NCBI GenBank assembly: GCA_016415585.1
Contig: CP066552.1
Coordinates: forward strand, 1,984,001 to 2,048,000
Reading direction: 5' to 3'
Source of the DNA: Pectobacterium carotovorum
GTDB taxonomy: Bacteria > Pseudomonadota > Gammaproteobacteria > Enterobacterales > Enterobacteriaceae
Length of the DNA: 64,000 bases
The translations under genes and the position numbers were made by a program. Positions 11,023-22,721 of this stretch are shown in pieces; positions within the stretch are counted from its first letter, which is position 1; every line of letters begins with the position of its first letter. Under the pieces are notes generated by a model. It saw nothing but the letters and a program-made list of their open reading frames with translations. It had not been told where the DNA came from and made no database searches.

Positions 11023-11517
11023 ATGGTAGACACTAAAAAACGGCCAGGAAAAGATCTCGATCGTATTGATCGTAACATCCTGAACGAATTGCAAAAAGAT
11101 GGGCGTATTTCCAATGTCGAGCTTTCCAAACGTGTTGGGCTGTCGCCAACGCCTTGTCTGGAACGTGTGCGTCGTCTGGAAAGACAGGGTTTTATTAATG
11201 GCTACACAGCGCTGCTAAACCCGCATTATCTGGATGCGTCACTGCTGGTTTTTGTTGAAATAACGCTAAACCGCGGTGCGCCTGATGTATTTGAACAGTT
11301 CAATGCTGCGGTGCAGAAGTTGGAAGAAATTCAGGAATGTCATCTGGTTTCCGGTGATTTTGACTACCTGTTGAAAACGCGTGTGCCAGACATGTCCGCT
11401 TACCGTAAGCTCCTGGGTGAAACGCTGCTGCGTTTGCCGGGTGTAAACGACACCCGTACCTACGTGGTGATGGAAGAAGTGAAGCAAAGCAACCGTCTGG
11501 TCATTAAGACGCGATAA
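11023..11517 (+). CDS. lrp: Leucine-responsive regulatory protein Lrp
   Basis: A global DNA-binding regulator of amino-acid metabolism and the feast/famine response. The 164-residue protein has an N-terminal helix-turn-helix (about 12-60, NELQKDGRISNVELSKRVGL) and a C-terminal RAM ligand-binding and oligomerisation domain (about 70-150). The sequence is nearly identical to E. coli Lrp over its whole length. It is transcribed away from trxB and followed by ftsK, as in E. coli. The serC leader further along the window is a likely Lrp target by analogy with E. coli. Confidence 0.99.
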   Translation: MVDTKKRPGKDLDRIDRNILNELQKDGRISNVELSKRVGLSPTPCLERVRRLERQGFINGYTALLNPHYLDASLLVFVEITLNRGAPDVFEQFNAAVQKLEEIQECHLVSGDFDYLLKTRVPDMSAYRKLLGETLLRLPGVNDTRTYVVMEEVKQSNRLVIKTR

Positions 11518-11575
11518 ACGTGTGGGTGCAAAACCCGATAAATTCAGCTACACTCCTGTGAATTTATACAGTCCC

Positions 11576-11600
11576 AGCGCCGGGTTTTCTCGGCGCTTTG
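11576..11600 (+). terminator. Weak hairpin between lrp and ftsK
   Basis: AGCGCCG pairs with CGGCGCT around an 8-base loop, followed by only TTG. It may be an attenuator or weak terminator of lrp; the U tract is poor. Confidence 0.4.
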
Positions 11601-11631
11601 TCATAAACCTTACAGGCCCCTGGAGAGACTC

Positions 11632-14600
11632 TTGAGCCAGGAATATACAGAAGATAAAGACGTTACCCTGAAAAAACTCAGTGGAACACGTCGTTTGCTT
11701 GAAGCGATTTTAATCGTTGTGGCACTTTTTGCGGTTTATCTTAGTGTCGCACTACTCAGTTTCAGCCCCTCCGACCCCAGTTGGTCACAGACTGCATGGC
11801 ATGAACCTATTCACAACCTTGGTGGTGTAGCAGGTGCATGGCTGGCGGATACGCTGTTCTTTATTTTTGGTGTGCTGGCCTACGCCATTCCACCGATTAT
11901 GTTATCCCTGTGCTGGGCGGCTTTCCGTCAGCGCGATAACCAACAATCTATTGAATATTTTACCTTTTCACTTCGCCTGATTGGGACATTGGCGCTGATC
12001 CTGACCTCTTGCGGTTTGGCTGCGTTGAATATTGACGATCTCTACTACTTTGCTTCCGGTGGTGTTTTGGGAAGCCTGTTGAGCAGCTCAATGATCCCAC
12101 GTTTCAACAGCATGGGCGCGACGCTGATTCTGCTGTGCGTGTGGGGCGCAGGGTTAACGCTGTTTACCGGCTGGTCATGGTTAACGATCGCTGAAAAAAT
12201 TGGCGCGGGTGTCTTGGGGTGTTTGACGTTTATGTCAAACCGTTCACGCCGCAATGAGGACTACCGCGAAGAACACGATCGTGAAGAAGATGAACGTGAT
12301 GTGCTTAACCTGCGCCACGATGAGGCGTCGGGTGAGGTAGGAACACAACAGCGTGATGATGATGACGTCCTGTTTTCTGCGCCTTCCGTGGTTGATGCGG
12401 TAAACGACACGGCGTCAGGCACTGAGATAGTGGAGTCATCACCGTTAGCTGAGAACGCGCCGACAGCGACACAACCGGCGATCTCCGCTGAAACGCCAGT
12501 GACAGCGTCAACATTGCCTGATGTGGCAACGCCTGATTCCACATTATCAGGAGCCGCATTCTCTGGTTCATCGTCTGGCGTTGTGCCGCCCGTTACCCCA
12601 TCTGCGATTGATTCGACGCCGTCGCTAAATCCACCGCTGTATTCGTTTGAAATCCCTGAAACGCCAGCGATCGCAACCTCACCTGAGCTCCATAGTAGTG
12701 CGTATGCACCTTACGGAAATAGTTACGGAGAGAGTGCTGTACCGCCGATTGTCACGGCACCAGTGGTTCAACCGTTTGCTGAGCCACCACAGCTTGCGCG
12801 TGATACGGATTCCAATGCGAATAACACCTTTATGCCTGCGTTCAGTGCCGATGGGGATGATAACCCGCAGATTAAACGCGGCGTAGGACCGGAACTGCCG
12901 CGTCCTAATCCGGTACGTATTCCTACTCGCCGCGAACTGGCGTCATACGGAATCAAACTGCCGTCGCAGCGGCTGGCTGAAGAGCAAGCAAGGTTGCAGG
13001 CGCAGAGCGGTAGTGCAGAAACGGAATTGGCGAATGATGTGTATCAGGAAGAGACGCCGGATGACATCGCCCAGCAGGAAGCGGCATTGCAGCAAGCGTA
13101 TCTGGATCAGCAACGTCAGCGTTACGGTGATGAGTACCCGTTACAGGAAGACGATGAAGACGCGCTTCTGCAAGCTCAGCTAGCCAGAGACTTCGCTGCA
13201 CAGCAGCAGTCACGTTATGACGCCAGCGCATTGCAGCACGATGAGGAAATCCCTGCTCCGGTAGCGCCGCCTGTGGTCAGTGCGCCCGTTCAGCCAAATC
13301 CTGTCACATCGCATAACGCTTTTTCATTCTCGCCGTTTAGTGCGGAGAGTGAGCGCGAGCCTGAACCGCATACGTTCAGTGAATCCACCTATTCGCAGCC
13401 GTCCTACCGTGCTGAACCCGAGCTTCCGCCGATGCATGCTGGTGAAGATGGGGATGATGACGATGAGCGCAATCCGTTGACGTTTAGTCAACAAGCGCAA
13501 CCGACGTCAGCGCCTGTTGAGTCCGTGAAACAGGAAACGGTGGCTACACCAACGCATCATCCGGCAATGGATGGTTTGATTCACCCGTTCCTGATGCGTA
13601 ACGAACAGCCGTTGCAGAAACCGACGACGCCGCTGCCAACGCTGGATTTGTTGACTCCACCGCCGGCTAGCGAAGCGCCTGTTGATAATTTCGCATTGGA
13701 ACAGACGGCGCGACTGATTGAAGCACGTCTGGCTGATTTCCGGGTAAAAGCCGATGTGGTTGATCATTCTCCTGGGCCGGTGATCACACGGTTTGAATTG
13801 GATCTGGCACCGGGTGTTAAAGCGGCACGTATCTCGAATCTGTCGCGCGATTTGGCACGCTCACTGTCGGTTGTCGCAGTACGTATTGTTGAGGTTATCC
13901 CAGGCCGACCTTACGTCGGGCTGGAATTGCCGAACGCGCATCGTCAGACGGTTTATCTGCGAGAAGTACTGGATTGCGATCAGTTCCGGGATAATCCATC
14001 ACCGCTGTCGATTGTGCTGGGTAAAGATATTGCGGGCGAGCCTGTCGTTGCCGATTTAGCGAAAATGCCACACCTGCTGGTTGCTGGTACGACGGGGTCG
14101 GGTAAATCGGTCGGCGTCAACGCCATGATCATCAGTATGTTGTATAAAGCCACGCCGGAAGACGTACGCTTTATCATGATTGACCCGAAAATGCTGGAGC
14201 TCTCGGTGTACGAAGGCATTCCGCATTTGTTGACGGAAGTCGTGACCGACATGAAAGATGCGGCCAATGCCCTACGCTGGTGTGTCGGTGAAATGGAACG
14301 CCGCTACAAGCTGATGTCAGCGCTTGGCGTACGTAATCTGGCGGGATACAACGAACGGGTAATGACCGCAAATGCAATGGGTCGTCCGATCCCCGATCCG
14401 TTCTGGAAGCCGGGTGACAGTATGGATATGACGCCGCCAGTGCTGGAAAAACTGCCGTATATTGTTGTGATGGTCGATGAATTTGCTGACCTGATGATGG
14501 CGGTGGGTAAGAAAGTTGAAGAACTGATTGCCCGATTGGCGCAAAAAGCGCGTGCGGCGGGGATTCATCTGGTGCTGGCGACGCAGCGTCCTTCCGTTGA

Positions 14601-15108
14601 TGTCATCACCGGGTTGATCAAGGCAAATATTCCGACGCGTATCGCGTTTACCGTTTCCAGCAAGATCGACTCACGAACTATCCTCGATCAAGGTGGCGCG
14701 GAGTCGCTATTGGGGATGGGGGATATGCTGTATATGGCACCTAACTCCTCGATACCTGTCCGTGTTCATGGCGCTTTTGTGCGCGATGAGGAAGTTCACG
14801 CCGTCGTTCAGGACTGGAAAGCGCGCGGTCGCCCTCAATATATCGATAATATTGTCAGCGGTGGCGACGATGCTGAAGGCGGAAGCCTCGGTCTTGATGG
14901 CGATGAAGAACTCGATCCGCTATTCGATCAGGCGGTAGAGTTTGTGGTCGATAAGCGGCGTGCATCCATCTCTGGCGTACAGCGTCAGTTCCGAATCGGT
15001 TATAACCGTGCCGCGCGAATCGTTGAGCAAATGGAGGCGCAGGGTATCGTCAGCTCCCCAGGACACAACGGTAACCGCGAGGTATTGGCCCCGCCATCAA
15101 TGGAATAA
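11632..15108 (+). CDS. ftsK: DNA translocase FtsK
   Basis: FtsK anchors at the division septum, pumps chromosome DNA toward dif and activates XerCD resolution. The N-terminal 200 residues hold four or so transmembrane helices (for example around 22-45, 70-95 and 115-135). A long acidic, Pro/Gln/Ser-rich linker follows (about 210-690), then the RecA-like motor with Walker A GTTGSGKS at 819-826 and Walker [14 protein letters not shown]-terminal winged-helix gamma domain ([20 protein letters not shown]) reads KOPS. The start is a TTG preceded by GGAGAG, and the protein then begins MSQEYTEDK like E. coli FtsK. At 1158 residues it is shorter than the E. coli protein (1329), the difference lying in the linker. 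Confidence 0.97.
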   Translation: MSQEYTEDKDVTLKKLSGTRRLLEAILIVVALFAVYLSVALLSFSPSDPSWSQTAWHEPIHNLGGVAGAWLADTLFFIFGVLAYAIPPIMLSLCWAAFRQRDNQQSIEYFTFSLRLIGTLALILTSCGLAALNIDDLYYFASGGVLGSLLSSSMIPRFNSMGATLILLCVWGAGLTLFTGWSWLTIAEKIGAGVLGCLTFMSNRSRRNEDYREEHDREEDERDVLNLRHDEASGEVGTQQRDDDDVLFSAPSVVDAVNDTASGTEIVESSPLAENAPTATQPAISAETPVTASTLPDVATPDSTLSGAAFSGSSSGVVPPVTPSAIDSTPSLNPPLYSFEIPETPAIATSPELHSSAYAPYGNSYGESAVPPIVTAPVVQPFAEPPQLARDTDSNANNTFMPAFSADGDDNPQIKRGVGPELPRPNPVRIPTRRELASYGIKLPSQRLAEEQARLQAQSGSAETELANDVYQEETPDDIAQQEAALQQAYLDQQRQRYGDEYPLQEDDEDALLQAQLARDFAAQQQSRYDASALQHDEEIPAPVAPPVVSAPVQPNPVTSHNAFSFSPFSAESEREPEPHTFSESTYSQPSYRAEPELPPMHAGEDGDDDDERNPLTFSQQAQPTSAPVESVKQETVATPTHHPAMDGLIHPFLMRNEQPLQKPTTPLPTLDLLTPPPASEAPVDNFALEQTARLIEARLADFRVKADVVDHSPGPVITRFELDLAPGVKAARISNLSRDLARSLSVVAVRIVEVIPGRPYVGLELPNAHRQTVYLREVLDCDQFRDNPSPLSIVLGKDIAGEPVVADLAKMPHLLVAGTTGSGKSVGVNAMIISMLYKATPEDVRFIMIDPKMLELSVYEGIPHLLTEVVTDMKDAANALRWCVGEMERRYKLMSALGVRNLAGYNERVMTANAMGRPIPDPFWKPGDSMDMTPPVLEKLPYIVVMVDEFADLMMAVGKKVEELIARLAQKARAAGIHLVLATQRPSVDVITGLIKANIPTRIAFTVSSKIDSRTILDQGGAESLLGMGDMLYMAPNSSIPVRVHGAFVRDEEVHAVVQDWKARGRPQYIDNIVSGGDDAEGGSLGLDGDEELDPLFDQAVEFVVDKRRASISGVQRQFRIGYNRAARIVEQMEAQGIVSSPGHNGNREVLAPPSME

Positions 15109-15138
15109 GCATGCTGTACTGATTGACGTCACTCCACG

Positions 15139-15164
15139 ATAAGGGCTGCGCGAGCAGCCCTTAT
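15139..15164 (+). terminator. Strong hairpin downstream of ftsK
   Basis: An 11-bp perfect stem (ATAAGGGCTGC/GCAGCCCTTAT) with loop GCGA lies 30 bases after the ftsK stop. There is no T run, so it may act as a 3'-end stabiliser rather than a true intrinsic terminator. The remaining bases up to lolA carry no gene. Confidence 0.55.
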
Positions 15165-15357
15165 GCAAAGAAGCGTAAAAGCGGCAATAAGCAGATAATT
15201 CACCTATCACCGTCCGAGTGGGTTCAGATAACATAGATCTATAGATAACGTAGCTCGACGAATAACACCGATCTGTAAAGAACATAGGCGCTAGGCAAAG
15301 CGTCTGACCTCGATAGATGAAGGTTCGTTATATTAAGAAATTCAAAGGATTATGCGT

Positions 15358-15969
15358 ATGAAAAAGTGGTTAGCTATCAGTTGCCTGATTGCAGGTGTTA
15401 CCTCAACTGCTGTCTATGCGGACGCGGCAAAAGATTTGCAGGGTCGCCTCAATAAAGTAAACAGTTTCCACGCCAATTTTAGCCAGAAAGTCACCAGCGC
15501 TGACGGCGCAGCGGTGCAGGAAGGGGAAGGCAAACTGTGGTTGAAACGTCCGAACCTATTTAACTGGAAAACCACATCACCTGACGAAAGTACGTTGATT
15601 TCTGACGGCAAAACACTGTGGTTCTACAATCCGTTTGTTGAGCAAGTCACGGCAACCTGGCTGAAAGATGCGACAGGGAATACGCCGTTCATTCTGATTA
15701 CGCGTAACGATGCCAGCGACTGGAATAAATACGATGTGCGTCAGAAAGGCGATGATTTTGAGCTTACGCCGAAGTCAGCGAGCGGCAATCTAAAGCAGTT
15801 CGCGATTAATGTGACGACAAACGGCACAATCAAGCAGTTTACCGCGACGGAACAAGACGGGCAGCGGAGCACTTATGTGCTGAAGAACCAGCAAAACGGC
15901 GCTGTTGATGCCGCGCAATTCACGTTCACACCGCCGAAAGGCGTCACGCTGGATGACCAGCGTCAGTGA
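15358..15969 (+). CDS. lolA: Outer-membrane lipoprotein carrier protein LolA
   Basis: LolA is the periplasmic chaperone that takes lipoproteins from LolCDE and hands them to LolB at the outer membrane. The ATG at 15358 is chosen over one at 15352 because AAAGGA then lies eight bases upstream rather than two, and the product becomes 203 residues, the E. coli length. An N-terminal signal peptide ([21 protein letters not shown]) fits cleavage by signal peptidase I after VYA, giving a mature protein beginning [10 protein letters not shown]. It is followed after seven bases by rarA and probably co-transcribed with it. Confidence 0.97.
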   Translation: MKKWLAISCLIAGVTSTAVYADAAKDLQGRLNKVNSFHANFSQKVTSADGAAVQEGEGKLWLKRPNLFNWKTTSPDESTLISDGKTLWFYNPFVEQVTATWLKDATGNTPFILITRNDASDWNKYDVRQKGDDFELTPKSASGNLKQFAINVTTNGTIKQFTATEQDGQRSTYVLKNQQNGAVDAAQFTFTPPKGVTLDDQRQ

Positions 15970-15976
15970 GGCCAGA

Positions 15977-17320
15977 GTGAGCAATCTGTCCCTTGATTTT
16001 TCCCATAATGAATTCCAACCGCTGGCCGCGCGTATGCGGCCTGCGACTTTGGCACAGTATATCGGTCAACAGCACCTGTTAGGTGCTGGTAAGCCTCTAC
16101 CACGCGCCATTGAGGCAGGGCAGTTGCACTCAATGATTCTCTGGGGGCCGCCAGGAACGGGAAAAACCACGCTGGCAGAGCTGATTGGGCATTACGGGCA
16201 GGCTGATGTTGAACGTATTTCTGCCGTGACGTCTGGTATTAAGGAAATTCGTGAAGCGATTGAGCGTGCCCGGCAAAATCGCAATGCGGGGCGCCGCACT
16301 ATTTTGTTTGTCGATGAAGTCCATCGTTTCAACAAAAGTCAGCAGGATGCGTTTCTGCCACATATTGAAGACGGAACAATCACCTTCATTGGTGCGACAA
16401 CCGAAAACCCTTCTTTCGAACTCAATTCCGCGTTGTTATCTCGTGCCCGTGTCTATTTGCTAAAAGCGCTGACGGCGGAAGATATCGAACAGGTCTTACT
16501 GCAGGCTATGAGCGACAGCGAACGAGGATACGGCGGACAGAATATTGTTCTGCCCGCCGAAACCGCACGAATGCTGGCCGAATTGGTCAACGGCGATGCC
16601 AGACGTGCGCTGAATAGCCTGGAAATGATGGCGGATATGGCGGAAATCGACGCGCAGGGCATGCGTGTTCTGACACCGGCACTCCTCAACGAAATCGCTG
16701 GCGAGCGTAGTGCCCGCTTTGATAACAAAGGCGACCGCTATTACGACCTGATTTCAGCGTTACATAAATCAGTAAGAGGCTCTGCGCCGGATGCGGCGCT
16801 TTATTGGTACGCGAGAATCATCACCGCCGGTGGCGATCCGCTGTATGTTGCCCGACGACTGTTGGCGATTGCATCGGAAGATGTCGGCAATGCGGATCCG
16901 CGTGCGATGCAGGTGGCTATCTCAGCCTGGGATTGCTTCACCCGCGTTGGCCCCGCAGAAGGGGAGCGTGCCATCGCTCAGGCGATTATTTATCTGGCCT
17001 GTGCGCCGAAAAGTAACGCCGTGTATAGCGCGTTTAAAGCCGCGATGCAGGATGCGCGCGAGAGGCCAGACTATGATGTTCCAGAGCATTTGCGCAATGC
17101 GCCTACCCGATTGATGAAAGAAATGGGGCTTGGGGCAGAGTATCGGTACGCACACAATGAACCTAATGCCTATGCCGCTGGCGAAAGCTATTTTCCGCCG
17201 GAAATGGCCGATACGCATTATTACGCGCCGACCTCACGCGGTCTTGAGGGTAAAATTGGTGAAAAGCTCGCCTGGCTTGCCACTCAGGATCAAAATAGCC
17301 CGACAAAACGCTACCGTTGA
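15977..17320 (+). CDS. rarA: Replication-associated recombination protein A (MgsA/RarA, AAA+ ATPase)
   Basis: RarA is a clamp-loader-like AAA+ ATPase acting at stalled replication forks and single-stranded DNA ends, and it interacts with SSB. A GTG start at 15977 gives a protein beginning MSNLSLDF with 447 residues, exactly as in E. coli; upstream in-frame ATGs would run into lolA. Walker [10 protein letters not shown] begins at residue 57, and Walker B is LFVDEVHRF. The conserved C-terminal tetramerisation region ([20 protein letters not shown]) is intact. It sits between lolA and serS, the conserved order. Confidence 0.97.
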   Translation: MSNLSLDFSHNEFQPLAARMRPATLAQYIGQQHLLGAGKPLPRAIEAGQLHSMILWGPPGTGKTTLAELIGHYGQADVERISAVTSGIKEIREAIERARQNRNAGRRTILFVDEVHRFNKSQQDAFLPHIEDGTITFIGATTENPSFELNSALLSRARVYLLKALTAEDIEQVLLQAMSDSERGYGGQNIVLPAETARMLAELVNGDARRALNSLEMMADMAEIDAQGMRVLTPALLNEIAGERSARFDNKGDRYYDLISALHKSVRGSAPDAALYWYARIITAGGDPLYVARRLLAIASEDVGNADPRAMQVAISAWDCFTRVGPAEGERAIAQAIIYLACAPKSNAVYSAFKAAMQDARERPDYDVPEHLRNAPTRLMKEMGLGAEYRYAHNEPNAYAAGESYFPPEMADTHYYAPTSRGLEGKIGEKLAWLATQDQNSPTKRYR

Positions 17321-17384
17321 ACTAAGCGTTGCGGTAAGGTTATTGCGGTATTTTCTGAAACCGGCCGCGCAGCGCGCCGTGTAA

Positions 17385-18719
<1,335 letters not shown>

Positions 18720-18735
18720 TTGCGGTTATCTGAAT

Positions 18736-18759
18736 AAAGCGCCTAAGGGCGCTTTTTTT
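18736..18759 (+). terminator. Intrinsic terminator of serS
   Basis: AAAGCGCC/GGCGCTTT stem, TAAG loop and a run of seven T. The tract from 18760 to 19034 upstream of ycaD is AT-rich and holds no gene. It contains a perfect 15-base palindrome centred near 18854 (CTGATTTAAAATCAG) of unknown meaning. Confidence 0.92.
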
Positions 18760-19034
18760 ACGCTATAGGTTCGGTAATATTTTTTCATCGTAAAAATAAT
18801 TTCTCTCCCTTAAACACCTCGCGTTACTGAAATTTTAAGTTAAAACTGATTTAAAATCAGCGGAGTAGTGGTTTTCTGTTTTTAAGCGTAGCGGGCTTCC
18901 TATTTGTGTTGATTAATTCTTTCAATCCATAATTTGAGAAAGGACTTTTAGCACTTTTTGCCCAGATTGACTTTTATATACGCAGTGGCATGATGCGCTC
19001 ACTCTTCTCCGGTTGTTTGGTTATCCACTTCGCT

Positions 19035-20189
19035 ATGTCTGCTTATTCCCGCCCAGTGCTGTTATTGCTCTGCGGACTTTTGCTGCTGACGGTTTGTATT
19101 GCGGTATTAAATACCTTGGTACCACTGTGGCTGAGTTATCAATCTCTTCCTGTCTGGCAGGTTGGCCTTGTTGGTTCATCCTACTTCGGCGGTAATCTGG
19201 TTGGAACGTTATTAGCCGGTAAGTTAATCAAACTTTATGGATTTAACCGTAGCTATTATTTTGCGGCTTTATTGTTTGGTATCGCAATCGTTGGCCTCGG
19301 TATTTCTGGGGATATCGGTAGCTGGCTGTTCTGGCGCTTCCTTGCCGGTATCGGCTGTGCATTAATCTGGGTCGTGGTTGAAAGCGCTTTGTTATGTAGC
19401 GGAACGCCGACGCAGAGAGGGCAGTTACTGGCTGCCTATATGATTGCCTATTACCTCGGTAGCGTAGTTGGGCAGCTTCTGCTTGGCATATTGCCGAGCG
19501 CATTACTGAATGTGCTGCCGTGGATGGTCGCGTTAGTTATTTTGGCGGTATTACCGCTGCTGTTTACTCGTCTCCCTACGCCGCCAGAGCAGCAAGAAAA
19601 GCATGTCAACATGTGGAAAATGCTGACGTACCGCAGTGCCCGTTTAGGCGTTCACGGCTGTATTATTTCCGGCGCAATTTTAGGATCGCTGTATGGTCTG
19701 ATGCCGCTGTATCTCTCCCATCAGGGAATGAATGATGCGCAGGTTGGATACTGGATGGCGCTGCTGATCAGCTCCGGAATTATCGGGCAATGGCCCATTG
19801 GACGTATGGCCGATCGTTATGGCCGATTGCTGGTTCTGCGGGTATTGGTCTTTGTGGTGATTATTGGCTGTATTGCTATGTTAAGCATTAGCCACTATGC
19901 CATGGCACCATCGCTGTTCCTGCTGGGATGTGCAGGGTTTACGCTGTATCCCGTTGCCATGTCTTGGGCATGTGAAAAAGTGCGCCCTGATGAACTGGTC
20001 GCGATGAATCAAGCCTTGCTCCTCAGCTACACGCTTGGCAGTCTTTGCGGGCCAAGCGTCGCTGCGGTGTTGATGCAGAACTACTCCGATCGACTGCTGT
20101 TTGTATTGATCGCCGTTGTTGCTATGATCTACCTGATGCTGCTGCTCAGAAAAGCCGATCATCATCCAACGCCATTAGCTACTGCTTGA
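19035..20189 (+). CDS. ycaD: MFS transporter, YcaD type
   Basis: A 384-residue inner-membrane protein with 12 predicted hydrophobic segments, similar along its full length to E. coli YcaD (382 residues). The typical MFS loop motif appears as [14 protein letters not shown] between the helices of the second half, and [14 protein letters not shown] in the first half. The ATG at 19035 ([10 protein letters not shown]) matches the E. coli start; an ATG at 18990 would add 15 residues not present in orthologues. Substrate is unknown. Its last 15 bases overlap the end of the convergent LysR gene, so the two mRNAs share complementary 3' ends. Confidence 0.93.
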   Translation: MSAYSRPVLLLLCGLLLLTVCIAVLNTLVPLWLSYQSLPVWQVGLVGSSYFGGNLVGTLLAGKLIKLYGFNRSYYFAALLFGIAIVGLGISGDIGSWLFWRFLAGIGCALIWVVVESALLCSGTPTQRGQLLAAYMIAYYLGSVVGQLLLGILPSALLNVLPWMVALVILAVLPLLFTRLPTPPEQQEKHVNMWKMLTYRSARLGVHGCIISGAILGSLYGLMPLYLSHQGMNDAQVGYWMALLISSGIIGQWPIGRMADRYGRLLVLRVLVFVVIIGCIAMLSISHYAMAPSLFLLGCAGFTLYPVAMSWACEKVRPDELVAMNQALLLSYTLGSLCGPSVAAVLMQNYSDRLLFVLIAVVAMIYLMLLLRKADHHPTPLATA

Positions 20190-21116
20190 GCCAGCGGCAT
20201 CAAGGCTGGCCAACGAACTTTGTCCAGCTTCTACCATGTTATTCCACAGCGCTTCGGCTACTGGGCTAAGGCGCTGTTTTGCGTTTCGCACCAGATAAAA
20301 TATGCTGGTGAGTCCGAGTTTTTCCGGTGAAATAGCTGTAAGTTGCCCAGTTTCAACCCATTTCGCTGCATAGTGATCGGGAAGAAAGCCAATATGTGTG
20401 CCAGCTAATAAGAGCAGCAAGCTACTTTCTAAATTCCAGGCTGTATTTTGTAAACCTTTCTTTGCTACTGGGCCTAGTTGCTTACTAATTTCGTGCAGTG
20501 CGTGGCCACCAATGAGTAACCTGTTCGGGTTAAGTGTTCCATCGCGCCACTCTTTTTCTATCCTCGCTGCATTTTCTGAAGCGGAATAAAAATAACTTTT
20601 TTCAACGAAAACGGGCTGGAAATAGATGTCGGTTGGAACATCATCCGGTAAGACGCTCAGGATAATGTCGATATGACCATTCTTTAGGCGTTCCATCAGC
20701 GGTGTGTAATCACCGATCTCTAGTTCAACCGCAACGTCAGGGCTCTGGCCGTACAATTTTCCAATTGCCTTGGAGATAACTTTGGCAGGGTGGGTGACAG
20801 TGTTATCCAAACAGCCAATACGGGCTTCACCAATGAGCTGATGCTTGATCCTTGCTAATCGATTTGCAAAGTCGTCCAGCGTGGCGATAACCGATTTGGC
20901 TTCCTGATAGACCACTTCGCCTTCCGTTGTGAGAGCAAACCCTCCACGTCCTCGTTCACACAAAACCAGCCCAAGCGTATCTTCAAGTCGAGACAGGTAG
21001 TGACTTAGGACAGGTTGACTTAAGCCTGTTGCAGCTTGTGCGTTGGTAATCCCTTGTTTCTCAACAATTTTACAGAAAAGTTTTAACCAACGGATCTCCA
21101 GTTTATCTAAGCGCAT
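20175..21116 (-). CDS. LysR-family transcriptional regulator of the hydantoinase-like module
   Basis: A 313-residue LysR-type regulator. The N-terminal winged helix-turn-helix (about 10-65, [27 protein letters not shown]) is followed by a substrate-binding-like effector domain (about 95-300). The ATG at 21116 is preceded by AAGGAAA; the open frame runs further upstream but without a good start. It is divergent from the NCS1 permease, DUF917 and HyuA genes across 263 bases that carry inverted repeats, so it is inferred to control them in response to their substrate. E. coli carries a different LysR gene (ycaN) in the corresponding ycaD-pflA interval, so true orthology is doubtful. Confidence 0.88.
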   Translation of the reverse strand: MRLDKLEIRWLKLFCKIVEKQGITNAQAATGLSQPVLSHYLSRLEDTLGLVLCERGRGGFALTTEGEVVYQEAKSVIATLDDFANRLARIKHQLIGEARIGCLDNTVTHPAKVISKAIGKLYGQSPDVAVELEIGDYTPLMERLKNGHIDIILSVLPDDVPTDIYFQPVFVEKSYFYSASENAARIEKEWRDGTLNPNRLLIGGHALHEISKQLGPVAKKGLQNTAWNLESSLLLLLAGTHIGFLPDHYAAKWVETGQLTAISPEKLGLTSIFYLVRNAKQRLSPVAEALWNNMVEAGQSSLASLDAAGSSSS

Positions 21117-21199
21117 AGCATTTCCTTCGCATACATTACATCTCTGAATGTTAACATCAAAATATATCTGTATTAATCGATATGAAACCCATTTATCTT

Positions 21200-21232
21200 G
21201 TTGCCACGCCACATCGCTGATGTGGTTGCCAC
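21200..21232. promoter_or_regulatory. Palindrome flanked by direct repeats, candidate LysR operator
   Basis: CCACATC-GCT-GATGTGG at 21209-21225 is a perfect 7-3-7 inverted repeat, flanked by two copies of GTTGCCAC at 21200-21207 and 21225-21232. It lies about 85 bases upstream of the LysR start and 150 upstream of the permease, a fitting position for an auto-regulated divergent operator. Confidence 0.5.
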
Positions 21233-21278
21233 AAAAAACGTGGTTTTATGCGTCACATCAGGGTCTTTCATAAAGCAT

Positions 21279-21310
21279 AATGGTGTTGTTAGCTTGCTGA
21301 CGACACCATT
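21279..21310. promoter_or_regulatory. Second inverted repeat upstream of the NCS1 permease
   Basis: AATGGTGTTGT at 21279-21289 and ACGACACCATT at 21300-21310 form an 11-base inverted repeat with one mismatch and a 10-base spacer, about 70 bases before the permease start. It could be an operator or a leader hairpin. Confidence 0.45.
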
Positions 21311-21379
21311 GTTCTATACGTCACCAGACAACCTCTATAAAATATCACAACGATACAATAATTATTTAATGGAGGAATT

Positions 21380-22684
21380 ATGTCTCAAGGGAATGCTGTG
21401 CCTGAAAAAGAACAACAGGGACGGCAAATCTATGATTACGAATACGAACCTGTTCCTGCTGAAGCCAGAAAAAGCTGGTATGTTATCGCTTTAATATGGC
21501 TGGCAATGGGAATTGACATTTCAGGTCTATTTCTTGGCGCTTTCTTAAGCGGTGGGTTACCTTTTTCTCAGGCCGTTAGTGCCACGCTTATCGGTTCCGC
21601 CTTTTTAGGTGTGTTGGCAGCATTATGTGCTAACGTCGGTTATGGATGCGGATTATCAACAACGCTACTGAGTATCTCCGTTTTTGGACGTCTTGGTGGA
21701 AAGATCATCGGTATTTTCTCTGCTGTATCATTGATTGGCTGGTTTGCTTTTCAACTCGATTTTTTTGGCGTAATGCTGCAAAAAGCATTGCTACATTATC
21801 AATTAGAACCTGGACATTTCCTTATTTTGGTTTTCGGTATGGTGCTGATGATCTCTACCGCTATTTGGGGTGTCAGGGCATTGGGCAAACTGAGTATATT
21901 CAGCGTGCCATTAATGCTGATATTGATCATTACAGGTTTGGTTTTAGCCGCGAGTAATCATCCCGAAATACCGATTCCGATAATTAAAGCGCCAATTAGC
22001 ATGGGAAGCGCTATCTCTTACGTAGTTTCTATCTGGATAGTATCTGCCGTGATGTCACCGGATATTGCCCGCTATGCCAAAACACGCAAAGATGCGCTTC
22101 TCGGTGCTGGCTTAGGATTCTTTTTAGGCAATAGTTCAACGATATTAGTTGCACTCATTCTGACTCATCTGGTCGGTACAGAGGATCTAGTTGAAGTGTT
22201 CTTCAGTATTGGTTTGGGCATGTCAGCTATTGTAGTGCTTATTTTTGCCCAATGGACAACAAATAGTACCAACCTTGTTTCTGCATCTCTCGGACTATCT
22301 GTTGTTATTCGAACGCTATCTCGGCCAGTATTGGTTGTGCTAATGGCTATTGCCGGTTTGCTGTTAGCCTACAACGGTATGATTAATAATTTTACTCAAT
22401 TCCTGTCACTCCTCGGTGTACTGATTTCTCCTATCGCAGGTGTTTATCTCGTCGAGTATTATTTTATTAAGTCCTCACGTTTGCAGAAAAATGTATCAGA
22501 GGCATCATTCTTGAATGTGGCGGCGGCTATATCTTGGTCACTCGGTAGCATTGTGAGCCTGTTGACTTCCCCAGATTTTTTCGATTTATTTACGATAAGT
22601 TCGATTTCTGCCCTGGATGGCGTAATTGTCAGTATGGCGATGTATATCGGCATACATAAAATTTTTCCTCAATTGGCAGATTGA
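21380..22684 (+). CDS. NCS1-family permease (cytosine/allantoin/hydantoin transporter type)
   Basis: A 434-residue inner-membrane protein with about 12 hydrophobic segments, resembling CodB and other nucleobase-cation symporter-1 carriers. After a hydrophilic N-terminus of about 30 residues, TM1 (VIALIWLAMGIDISGLFLGA) carries the pattern seen in this family. The segment IVSAVMSPDIARYAKTRKDA matches the conserved cytoplasmic loop of CodB-like carriers. GGAGG precedes the ATG. It is the first gene of a unit with a DUF917 protein and a HyuA-type protein, which suggests import of a hydantoin-like or related cyclic amide. The exact substrate cannot be read from sequence. Confidence 0.87.
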   Translation: MSQGNAVPEKEQQGRQIYDYEYEPVPAEARKSWYVIALIWLAMGIDISGLFLGAFLSGGLPFSQAVSATLIGSAFLGVLAALCANVGYGCGLSTTLLSISVFGRLGGKIIGIFSAVSLIGWFAFQLDFFGVMLQKALLHYQLEPGHFLILVFGMVLMISTAIWGVRALGKLSIFSVPLMLILIITGLVLAASNHPEIPIPIIKAPISMGSAISYVVSIWIVSAVMSPDIARYAKTRKDALLGAGLGFFLGNSSTILVALILTHLVGTEDLVEVFFSIGLGMSAIVVLIFAQWTTNSTNLVSASLGLSVVIRTLSRPVLVVLMAIAGLLLAYNGMINNFTQFLSLLGVLISPIAGVYLVEYYFIKSSRLQKNVSEASFLNVAAAISWSLGSIVSLLTSPDFFDLFTISSISALDGVIVSMAMYIGIHKIFPQLAD

Positions 22685-22721
22685 ACGTGTTATGCAGATA
22701 ACACGAGATCTTGGGTAGGGT

